From contig MGQD01000100.1 of NCBI GenBank assembly GCA_001797695.1, positions 2,556-8,744 of the forward strand: a stretch of DNA of 6,189 nt, written 5' to 3'. Source of the stretch: Deltaproteobacteria bacterium RBG_13_49_15 (GTDB taxonomy: Bacteria > Desulfobacterota > Desulfobacteria > Desulfobacterales > UBA2156). The notes under the pieces were generated by a model, which saw nothing but the letters and a program-made list of their open reading frames with translations, ran no database searches and was not told the origin of the DNA. Numbering within the stretch: the first letter of the stretch is position 1; each line of letters opens with the position of its first letter. This document shows positions 1-6,160 of the stretch, piece after piece. A program made the translations under genes and the position numbers.

Positions 1-1997
1 ATGGCAATGGGGAAGTTCCAGGGGGAAATGACCACCCCCACTCCTTTGCCCCGGCAGTTCAAATTGGAAATTCCGGTGAATGTCTTAACCGCATGCGGGT
101 AATATTCCGCAAAATCAACGGCCTCGGAAACCTCCACGTCGGCTTCGGTAAAGACTTTCCCGGTGTTGGCTGCGGCTGATCCGATGAGATCTGCTCTTCC
201 TTGTCGAAGGCGCGCTGCTACCTGTGAAAGGATTTTATGACGCTCGCTCCAGGTTTTTGAACGCCATCCATCCTGATCCGTTTTTGCAATAGCAACAGCA
301 CGGTCAACATCTTCTTTTCCGGCCGATGCAAAACGGGCGACGCATACCCTGTCCCCGAAACAATTCGGGTCATAGCAGGAAACCGCCACCCTGCCTTGAA
401 ATATCTCTGTTCCTCCCACGACAAGGGGGATATCCGTAGGGTTATCTTTATCACTTAATTTCCATTTCTTCCGGATGGATTCGGCCCACAACCTGTTCCT
501 GGGCAACGACCAATCCGTATCCGGTTCATTATCGAACCGGTTTTCGTAAAAGGTTCCTTTTTCTTCCAAATGAATTTCGGTCAGCCTGGCTTGGGTCCGG
601 TGCGGCTTAACGGAAGCCGATTCTTTCATCGTAAATGAATCAATAAACTGAGTTTTCAACATCTCCCACGCTTCCGATTTTGGTTCGAGATGAAACGAGT
701 ACCGTAAAAAGTTGTCTTCTGCGGTATTTTCGTCCAGCCTCCGGATCAGGTAGCCAATGGCATTGATGAACTGGTCTTTCGATGCTACGGGTGCATAAAG
801 GACCAAATCCTCGGATGTTTCGGATATGGCTCTGCGGATATGGTCAGCCATCCCTTCCAGCATTTCAAAAGAGAAATTGCGCGTGACGCTCTGTTTTTTC
901 GCCAGAGTGTACGCATGCGCCAGTTCAAAAAGGTTGTGGGAAGCGATCCCCAGGTGGGTGGCCTTGATGCGTTTAGGGTCCATTCCATATTCCACCATCC
1001 GCTTGAAATTGGCATCCACATCCACCTTGTTGTCATAGGGAGCCAGAGGCCAGTTGCGGATGGCCGATTCCACCATCTCCATTTCCATGTTGGCCCCCTT
1101 AACAATCCGTATCTTGATCGGAGCTCCTCCCGCGGATACCCGTTTTTCCGCCCATTCAGTCAGATCCTTCTGCATGGGAAATGAATCCGGTAAATATGCC
1201 TGCAGGGCGATTCCCGCTGAATGGTTTTTAAATTGGTCCTGATCCAACGTCTGCCGAAACGCTTCGGCGGTGATCTCCAGATCCCGATATTCTTCCATAT
1301 CCAGATTGATGAATTTTGGAACCCTTTCTCCATCCTCGCGGATAAAACTGTTTTTGCCGGCGGCTTCAAAAAGGATAGAGAGGCGATCTTTTAAAATGCC
1401 GATGGAATGATCAAAAGCGATGGACTGGATCTGGGAATAGATGGTGGATATTTTAATGGATAGGTATTCGATCTCGGGATTTTCCATATCCGCAAGATAG
1501 GTTTTCAACCGATTCGATGCCTCCCTTTCGCCTAGAACCGCTTCGCCAAGATGATTGATGTTCATCCGGACGCCTTGCTTTCTTCGTTTTTGAAGATGCG
1601 CATGCAGAATTTCAATCTCTCCGGGAATAATGGCCCGGCTGCTGTCGTGCCGCATTTTGTCGATCAGCTTGGGGACGGATAGGGTCGGAAAGTGCCTCCC
1701 CAACCCGAGAAACATCTGGACCAGCAGTTTTTCAACTCTGGAGAAAAAATCGGGTACGCCGTATACCGCCAGCAGATCGCTGATCTGATCGGCGATTCTT
1801 CCCGGATTTTCAGACCGGAAACTCTGGTCGATCAACTTGGTCAAGACAACCTTATCCATGGGATGGGTGACCAGTCGAAGCATCTGTTCCTGAATCCCCT
1901 TTTCCTCGTGAGTCAGCAGTTCATTGGCTTGTTTCTGCCATGCTTCGGCTAACAGAATGGACTCCTGAATAATAGGTTCGCTCAACGGATTAATCAT
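1..1997 (-). CDS. putA: Bifunctional proline dehydrogenase / L-glutamate gamma-semialdehyde dehydrogenase, N-terminal 665 residues (3' end outside window)
   Basis: Oxidises proline to pyrroline-5-carboxylate with FAD, then glutamate semialdehyde to glutamate with NAD+. Seen: a frame open from ATG at 1997 to the left edge without a stop. A helical N-terminal part (about 1-130) is followed by the proline dehydrogenase barrel (about 135-435) with VRMNINHLGEAVLGE (143-157), SIKIS (180-184), NLDMEEY (231-237), ALQAYLPDS (264-272), RIVKGAN (297-303) and YLIRRLDEN (416-424). The Arg pair 419-420 matches the proline-carboxylate-binding arginines of PutA. The aldehyde dehydrogenase domain starts near 524 (PLVVGG) and reaches GVVISPWNFP (654-663); its Rossmann core, catalytic Cys and Glu lie beyond the window. 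There is no N-terminal ribbon-helix-helix domain, so it should not bind DNA as E. coli PutA does. The start is supported by AGGCGG 6 nt upstream. A sensor kinase gene on the same strand ends 67 nt upstream with no terminator, suggesting cotranscription. Identification is secure; full length is unknown. Confidence 0.95.
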   Translation of the reverse strand, partial: MINPLSEPIIQESILLAEAWQKQANELLTHEEKGIQEQMLRLVTHPMDKVVLTKLIDQSFRSENPGRIADQISDLLAVYGVPDFFSRVEKLLVQMFLGLGRHFPTLSVPKLIDKMRHDSSRAIIPGEIEILHAHLQKRRKQGVRMNINHLGEAVLGEREASNRLKTYLADMENPEIEYLSIKISTIYSQIQSIAFDHSIGILKDRLSILFEAAGKNSFIREDGERVPKFINLDMEEYRDLEITAEAFRQTLDQDQFKNHSAGIALQAYLPDSFPMQKDLTEWAEKRVSAGGAPIKIRIVKGANMEMEMVESAIRNWPLAPYDNKVDVDANFKRMVEYGMDPKRIKATHLGIASHNLFELAHAYTLAKKQSVTRNFSFEMLEGMADHIRRAISETSEDLVLYAPVASKDQFINAIGYLIRRLDENTAEDNFLRYSFHLEPKSEAWEMLKTQFIDSFTMKESASVKPHRTQARLTEIHLEEKGTFYENRFDNEPDTDWSLPRNRLWAESIRKKWKLSDKDNPTDIPLVVGGTEIFQGRVAVSCYDPNCFGDRVCVARFASAGKEDVDRAVAIAKTDQDGWRSKTWSERHKILSQVAARLRQGRADLIGSAAANTGKVFTEADVEVSEAVDFAEYYPHAVKTFTGISNLNCRGKGVGVVISPWNFPIA

Positions 1998-2064
1998 GAT
2001 TTTCCGCCTTTGGTTAGGGAAAAGACGCCAGGGCGCCAACTATTTCATGTTCCAAACGATTCTG

Positions 2065-4014
2065 CTACCGAGACTTGGTGGATTTCGCCGAATCCGGAAG
2101 CCGCTTCGGCATCCGGATTCGAAACTGTGTTCCCTTCCTGGGTTCACTCTGAACTTCAATCCTTCCGCCGTGCTGTTCAACAACCTTATTCGAGATAAAA
2201 AGACCCAATCCGGTTCCGCTCTTCCCCTTGGTGGAGAAAAACAGGGTAAACAGGTTTTCCTTTGTTTCGATGTCCATGCCGATTCCATTATCAGTAACCT
2301 CAAATAGGATGGAATCTTCGTTATCCATGACGTTGAAAGTGATTTGATGATCGTCTTTCTGTTTATCTTCAAGACATGCGTCAAGGGCGTTTTCAAGTAT
2401 GTTGATAAGAGCTGACCGGACGGCGCCGGCATCCACTTCGAATTCACCCAGCACCGGATTCAATTCATTGACAAATCGGATACCATGGCTTCCGGCCTTC
2501 TGCTCCATGGTCATGGCTAACTCACCGGCAAAGCTGAAAATATCCACTTTCTCAAGCTGGAGTTCCCGTTTCTTGGCATAATACAGAATATCGAGGACCA
2601 TTCTGCGAATCCGCTCCACCATTAGCTTGACGCTATCCCATCCCCTTTTGATCTGCTCCTCGTTTTCCCTGGCAAATCCTGAACCGAGCAAATACATACC
2701 GCCATCGAGTCCCGTGAGAAGCCCCTTTATCCCATGAGAGAGAGAACCGATCAGGAGCCCAAGTGTGGATAAGTGATCCTGGAGTTGACGGATTTCGGTG
2801 ATATTGGTCATCATTTCCATGACCTGGATGATGTCGCCGTAAGTATTTCGAATGGGGGCGGTCCAAACAAGAACCGTATACTTTTTCCCTGTCTTAGATA
2901 CGACCGTCATTTCGGAATGGTGCGATTTTCCGTCTTCAAACGTCCTTGCAACCGGACATTCATTGCAGGGCTCGCTCCTGAATTTATACGCCTCATAGCA
3001 ATGGGTTCCGATGGTTTCTCCAAAATCCTCTTTAAAGCGGCGGTTGACGGCGGTCATTCGAAACTCCCGATCCTGAACCGATATATAACAGGGGACTTCA
3101 TCGAATAATTGCTGGTAATGCTGCCTGGTGGTCCGCAACTCCTCCTGAAGGCGCTCGATTTCTGTGACATCAGCGGCGATTTCCAGCACGAGTTCCACCT
3201 GACTTTTGCTGTTCCGGATCGGAGCGGTGTGAACGATGACCGGAACTTCTTCGCCTGTTTGATAGCGGACGACTTCACGGCTCCGCTGGCCGGTCCCGGA
3301 TTGAAACGTTTTATTGGCAGGGCAATCCTGAACCTGATGGAGTGGTCTTTTGTATATCTGCCAGCTATCGCCGCCGACTAGTCCCCCCAGGCGTTTGGTG
3401 TAAAGCTGATTGATGGCGATGATCTTCAAATCCCGGTTGTGGATGGAGACATAACACGGCATCTCATTGAAATACCGGATCCCTGTCGCTCCTTGATCCA
3501 GATCTCCTGCAATGTCTCGAATCGCCGCCGACAACCCTTCCACAGCCTGTCCGACTGCCATTTGCCTCTCCAGCTCGACCAACCGCTGCGATTTCTCAAG
3601 CACCAAATTCTCGAGGTTTTCCGTATATGCCCTGAGCTGGTTTCTCATGAACATCCGTTCACGGGCTCGGTTTAAAGCGATCTCCAAAATGTCATCATTG
3701 ATGGGTTTGGTGATGAAATCGGTCGCCTGGTGTTTGAGGCTTTTGATGGCAAGATCCATATCGCCGTGTCCGGTGATCATGATGACTTCGGTATCCGGCG
3801 ACTCCCTTTTAATCACCTCCAGAAGCTGGAGCCCGTCCATTCCCGGCATTTTAATATCCGTCAGAACAATAGATGGGGATTTTTCTCTGAAGATATCGAG
3901 GGCCTGTTCACCGTTCTCCGCCGTGAAGACCTCATAACCACGGTCCGACAGAGAAATCCTTAAAACGGTGCGGATCCCCTCTTCGTCATCTACCAGAAGG
4001 ATACGCTCGCCCAT
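2065..4014 (-). CDS. Soluble receiver-PAS-PAS histidine kinase, 649 aa
   Basis: Cytoplasmic two-component signalling protein with no membrane segment or signal peptide. Domains: receiver 1-118 with acidic pocket D9/D10, phosphoacceptor D53 (LTDIKMPG), T81 and K103 (ITKPI); linker helix about 119-170; PAS1 about 176-285; PAS2 about 297-406; dimerisation/phosphoacceptor helices from about 412, with H427 in SLSHGIKG; HATPase with N-box NILENALDA (538-546), G1 DNGIGM (575-580), F-box around LFTLFFSTKGK (588-598) and G2 GTGLGL (600-605). The ATP-binding site looks complete. The residue after the phosphoacceptor His is Gly, not the usual Glu/Asp. PAS2 carries C339, C350 and C353; PAS1 keeps only the last equivalent (C231). 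I chose ATG at 4014, which has GGAAG just upstream and puts the receiver's first strand at residue 4. A TTG at 4029 would add five residues but lacks a ribosome binding site. The stop is TAG. No output domain is present; the partner is unknown. It lies upstream of putA, probably in one operon. Confidence 0.93.
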   Translation of the reverse strand: MGERILLVDDEEGIRTVLRISLSDRGYEVFTAENGEQALDIFREKSPSIVLTDIKMPGMDGLQLLEVIKRESPDTEVIMITGHGDMDLAIKSLKHQATDFITKPINDDILEIALNRARERMFMRNQLRAYTENLENLVLEKSQRLVELERQMAVGQAVEGLSAAIRDIAGDLDQGATGIRYFNEMPCYVSIHNRDLKIIAINQLYTKRLGGLVGGDSWQIYKRPLHQVQDCPANKTFQSGTGQRSREVVRYQTGEEVPVIVHTAPIRNSKSQVELVLEIAADVTEIERLQEELRTTRQHYQQLFDEVPCYISVQDREFRMTAVNRRFKEDFGETIGTHCYEAYKFRSEPCNECPVARTFEDGKSHHSEMTVVSKTGKKYTVLVWTAPIRNTYGDIIQVMEMMTNITEIRQLQDHLSTLGLLIGSLSHGIKGLLTGLDGGMYLLGSGFARENEEQIKRGWDSVKLMVERIRRMVLDILYYAKKRELQLEKVDIFSFAGELAMTMEQKAGSHGIRFVNELNPVLGEFEVDAGAVRSALINILENALDACLEDKQKDDHQITFNVMDNEDSILFEVTDNGIGMDIETKENLFTLFFSTKGKSGTGLGLFISNKVVEQHGGRIEVQSEPRKGTQFRIRMPKRLPDSAKSTKSR

Positions 4015-4061
4015 AACGCTTCCAATCAAAAAGCAGTAATTATTTTATATGGTTACAGCCC

Positions 4062-4089
4062 TTTATACGCTTTAGGCGTATTAAAACAA
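4062..4089 (-). promoter_or_regulatory. Candidate promoter for the kinase-putA operon
   Basis: Read on the minus strand: TTGTTT (4089-4084), a 16-nt spacer, then TATAAA (4067-4062). Transcription would start near 4055, leaving a leader of about 40 nt before ATG 4014. The spacer is nearly filled by the ATACGC/GCGTAT palindrome. An alternative -10, TATAAT at 4103-4098, has no convincing -35. Inference from pattern only. Confidence 0.4.
4065..4081. promoter_or_regulatory. Palindrome, possible operator
   Basis: ATACGC, a 5-nt centre (TTTAG), then GCGTAT: a perfect 6-bp inverted repeat. It lies between the -35 and -10 of the candidate minus-strand promoter and overlaps the -10, where a bound repressor would block transcription. 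A hairpin in RNA is the other reading, but there is no U-tract, so it is not a terminator. Confidence 0.35.
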
Positions 4090-4093
4090 AAAA

Positions 4094-4108
4094 TAAGATT
4101 ATATCTTA
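4094..4108. promoter_or_regulatory. AT-rich palindrome, possible operator
   Basis: TAAGAT-TAT-ATCTTA is a perfect 6-bp inverted repeat with a 3-nt centre, just upstream of the candidate -35 of the minus-strand operon. It contains TATAAT on the minus strand. In such AT-rich DNA a repeat of this size may be due to chance. Confidence 0.25.
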
Positions 4109-4180
4109 ACATGAAACTCCAAAAGGTGCATCTGTATTTATTAATATTTTTGCTTTTTGGAATTCTTTAAAGCGTCAGTG

Positions 4181-4393
4181 TTCATGAATCCGTAAAAAGT
4201 CGAATTTGAGATAGCAAAGTGAAAAGCTTCAGATGCAAGGCACGCAAATCCTGAGGAATGAGGAGTACTTACGAGGTACGCTGCAATGATTTACCCGGTT
4301 GAATCCTGCGAAGCAGGGCCGCAAAGCGGCATTCAACCGGGCAGGGGATGCAGCTCAACGCAGCAGGTGGACTTTTTACGAAGCCATCACGAA
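4181..4393. repeat. MITE-like element with terminal inverted repeats
   Basis: Perfect 11-bp inverted ends CGTAAAAAGTC (4191-4201) and GACTTTTTACG (4370-4380) bound a 190-bp core. The match continues outward imperfectly (TTCATGA at 4181-4187 against TCACGAA at 4387-4393), so the limits given are the outer estimate. The inside is non-coding but highly structured: a hairpin at 4265-4279 (GTACTT/AGGTAC with one G-T pair), a helix GCTGCA/TGCAGC (4280-4285 with 4349-4354), and the 48-nt three-way junction it encloses. I recall similar CGTAAAAAGTC-ended repeats in Desulfobacterales genomes but cannot verify this. There is no transposase and no clear target-site duplication. A 68-codon frame crossing it is not a credible gene. 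Confidence 0.7.
4294..4341. repeat. Perfect three-way-junction palindrome (48 nt)
   Basis: An 11-bp outer stem CCCGGTTGAAT (4294-4304) / ATTCAACCGGG (4331-4341) encloses two adjacent perfect 5-bp hairpins: CCTGC-GAA-GCAGG (4305-4317) and GCCGC-AAA-GCGGC (4318-4330). No nucleotide is left over between the three helices, and both loops are three purine-rich bases. It could fold in RNA or extrude as a cruciform in DNA. The exactness suggests selection or a recently inserted unit nested in the larger repeat. There is no following U-tract, so it is not a classical terminator. Confidence 0.8.
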
Positions 4394-4455
4394 TTATTTG
4401 TTAATGCTGGACATATTGGTTAGATTCCAAGACATGTTCATAGTCGCGATTACAT

Positions 4456-4484
4456 TTGACCGGCCCATCCTGAATTGTTATATA
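4456..4484 (+). promoter_or_regulatory. Sigma-70-like promoter for the plus-strand kinase
   Basis: TTGACC (4456-4461), a 17-nt spacer, TATATA (4479-4484). Initiation near 4491 would give a leader of about 27 nt to ATG 4518. The element lies outside the structured repeat, so the kinase has its own promoter. Confidence 0.6.
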
Positions 4485-4506
4485 AAAAAAATTAATTTTA
4501 TGTAAT

Positions 4507-4512
4507 AGAGGA
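4507..4512 (+). promoter_or_regulatory. Ribosome binding site of the plus-strand kinase
   Basis: AGAGGA with a 5-nt spacer before ATG 4518; it fixes the start of the 519-residue kinase. Confidence 0.75.
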
Positions 4513-4517
4513 TTCCC

Positions 4518-6077
4518 ATGCCCCCTTTTTCCGATTGGAAAATCGTCTTAATCGACGATGAAGAAGACATCCGAGAAATAATGACCATCGCCCTTCGGGA
4601 TGCAGGTTACCATGTTGATACAGCAGCCAACGGCGAAACAGGACTTCAGCTCTGTGAAGCGTCACATCCCCAAATCGTGATTACCGATATCCGTATGGCA
4701 GGCATCACCGGTATTCAGGTGCTTGAAACCATCAAACAGAAATATCCGGATATCGAAGTTATTGTCGCCACCGCCTTCGGTGAAATGGACATTGCCATCC
4801 GCGCTTTACAGTTAGATGCTTCGGATTTCATTACCAAACCGATTGACGATGAAGCCCTGTATCTGGCTTTGAAAAGGGCTAAGGAGCGATATAGTTCCAG
4901 AAAGCAGCTTAAAGAATACACGGCTCTCCTGGAAAAAGAAAAGGCTGAAACCAGCCAGGAGCTTTTAAAGACCATTGCGTTTCAAAGAAATCTTATTGAA
5001 AGCTCAATGGATGGTATTTTGGGCTTCGATGAAAACGACGCTGTTGTGATATATAACCACAGTATAGAATTGATGCTCGGATTTTCAAAGGACGAAGTTC
5101 TTCATAAGATGACCTTCGGGCAGTTCTTCTCCGCAGACGGGCAATTGCATTTTAAAGAAAAATTATCCGGGAATACCCATGGCGGGAAGAACCAGTTAAT
5201 GCTTTACGAAACCAGCCTCAAAGAGAAATCAGGACGAGAAATACCGGTTCAGGTTTCAGCCAGTCTGCTTTTGGAACAAGGGATAGAAAGCGGTCTGGTT
5301 TGTTTTTTCAGGGATCTTCGACAAATTCGAAAACTCGAACGGGAAGTTTCCGATCAGGCCCGCATCCTTCATCAGGATAAAATGATGTCCATGGGAAGGC
5401 TCGCCGCCAGTGTCGTTCATGAAATCAACAACCCTCTATCCGGAATTCTGAATTATCTCCGTCTGATGAGCCGAGTTTTGAGTAAAGGCGCTTTATCCGA
5501 GGACCGAAGAGAAAAATTCCAACGCTATTTGGACCTGGTTGAGAACGAAACGAACCGATGCTCCCAGATAGTTTCCAGCCTGCTCAATTTTTCACGAAGA
5601 TCCCCACCGTCTTTCGGCCAGGTGCGAATCGAGGAGCTCTTTCAGCGCTGCATCCTCTTAAGTCAGCACAAATTGGAACTGAGCAATATTCGGCTTGCTT
5701 CAGATATCCAGCACGATTTGCCTCCTGTGGAAGGCGATTTCAATCAGCTTCAGCAATGCATGATCAATCTCATTTTCAATGCCATCGATGCCATGCCTGA
5801 TGGTGGAAATTTGACACTTAACAGCCATTGGGACAGGACCAACGGCAAAGTTATTATTAGGGTGCAGGACACAGGTCGTGGAATCCCCTCTGAGAATATT
5901 CCTCATATCTTTGAGCCTTTCTTTACCACAAAAAGCGAAGGGTATGGAGTCGGACTCGGCCTTTCAACCGCTTACGGAATCATGGAGCGGCATAAAGGGG
6001 CAATTCATGTCGAAAGCGCGCAGGGAAAGGGCGCTATCTTCACCCTAGAGTTGCCGGTCCCGGCTTCGGATAAATGA
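4518..6077 (+). CDS. Soluble receiver-PAS histidine kinase (HisKA/HATPase), 519 aa
   Basis: Cytoplasmic hybrid sensor kinase with the receiver at the N-terminus. Domains: receiver about 7-122 with D13/D14, phosphoacceptor D57 (ITDIRMAG), T85 and K107 (ITKPI); linker helix about 123-150; one PAS domain about 152-265 (IESSMDGILGFDEN near its start, CFFRDLRQIRKLE at its end); HisKA with H301 in VVHEINNPLSGI, a canonical NtrB-like H-box; X-region helix CSQIVSSLLNFSRR (348-361); HATPase with N-box MINLIFNAIDAM (415-426), G1 DTGRGI (451-456), F-box FEPFFTTK (465-472) and G2 GYGVGLGLS (475-483). All catalytic motifs are present, so it should be an active kinase. The Pro usual in the MPG turn after the receiver phosphoacceptor is Ala59. 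No transmembrane segment is seen. The ATG at 4518 has AGAGGA five nt upstream and a good promoter before it. It is divergent from the putA-linked kinase. A coupled reading frame overlaps its TGA stop. Substrate and partner are unknown. Confidence 0.94.
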   Translation: MPPFSDWKIVLIDDEEDIREIMTIALRDAGYHVDTAANGETGLQLCEASHPQIVITDIRMAGITGIQVLETIKQKYPDIEVIVATAFGEMDIAIRALQLDASDFITKPIDDEALYLALKRAKERYSSRKQLKEYTALLEKEKAETSQELLKTIAFQRNLIESSMDGILGFDENDAVVIYNHSIELMLGFSKDEVLHKMTFGQFFSADGQLHFKEKLSGNTHGGKNQLMLYETSLKEKSGREIPVQVSASLLLEQGIESGLVCFFRDLRQIRKLEREVSDQARILHQDKMMSMGRLAASVVHEINNPLSGILNYLRLMSRVLSKGALSEDRREKFQRYLDLVENETNRCSQIVSSLLNFSRRSPPSFGQVRIEELFQRCILLSQHKLELSNIRLASDIQHDLPPVEGDFNQLQQCMINLIFNAIDAMPDGGNLTLNSHWDRTNGKVIIRVQDTGRGIPSENIPHIFEPFFTTKSEGYGVGLGLSTAYGIMERHKGAIHVESAQGKGAIFTLELPVPASDK

Positions 6078-6145
6078 AAGAGATCGAATCATTCCGAAAC
6101 TATTTTGATTGTCTGTCGGAGAAAAAGTGTAGCTCCCCGCTCTGA
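6074..6145 (+). pseudogene. Start of a coupled downstream gene, probably truncated (23 codons)
   Basis: ATG at 6074 overlaps the kinase TGA stop as ATGA, the usual arrangement of translationally coupled genes. The frame reads MKEIESFRNYFDCLSEKK, which looks like an ordinary charged N-terminus, and then runs into the GC-rich stem-loop, where it stops at TGA 6143-6145. One reading is that the original gene was interrupted close to codon 18 by a mobile-element end. The other is that the ATGA is chance and no gene exists. There is little Shine-Dalgarno sequence (only GGA inside the kinase's last codons), so it would depend on coupling. No family is recognised. Confidence 0.3.
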
Positions 6146-6160
6146 AGAGCGGGGCTTCCC
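6127..6160 (-). mobile_element. Stem-loop resembling an IS200/IS605-family end
   Basis: CCCCGCTC (6135-6142), loop TGAA, GAGCGGGG (6147-6154): a perfect 8-bp stem. On the minus strand it reads GGAAGCCCCGC...GCGGGGAGCTACAC, similar to the hairpin and tail that I know from right ends of IS200/IS605-type elements carrying tnpB. In that orientation the element would extend to the right, beyond the window. No transposase sequence is visible here. As a plus-strand terminator it is poor, because the stem is followed by CTTCCCGGC and a T-run appears only at 6176-6181. Confidence 0.35.

Noticed and set aside
785..1369. Several frames of 60-114 codons on both strands within the putA region
   Set aside because: They lie across the continuous putA frame, which has clear proline dehydrogenase motifs throughout; these are out-of-frame shadows.
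2017..2037. GC-rich GACGCCAGGGCGCC between the kinase stop and putA as a terminator
   Set aside because: The possible stem has too small a loop and only a few base pairs, so it does not argue against cotranscription.
2040..2447. A 135-codon minus-strand frame at the end of the first kinase gene
   Set aside because: It overlaps the HATPase coding sequence in another frame, and the HATPase motifs lie entirely in the kinase frame.
4012..4029. TTG at 4029 as start of the first kinase
   Set aside because: No Shine-Dalgarno sequence precedes it; ATG 4014 has GGAAG upstream and starts directly before the first receiver strand.
4299..4505. A 68-codon plus-strand reading frame in the divergent intergenic region
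   Set aside because: It starts inside the palindromic stem, runs through the repeat and then through the -35/-10 region of the kinase; no ribosome binding site and no protein-like composition.
6135..6154. Stem-loop as an intrinsic terminator of the plus-strand kinase
   Set aside because: The stem is strong, but CTTCCCGGC follows instead of a T-run; the T6 tract is more than 20 nt away. A role in termination is not excluded, but the sequence fits a mobile-element end better.
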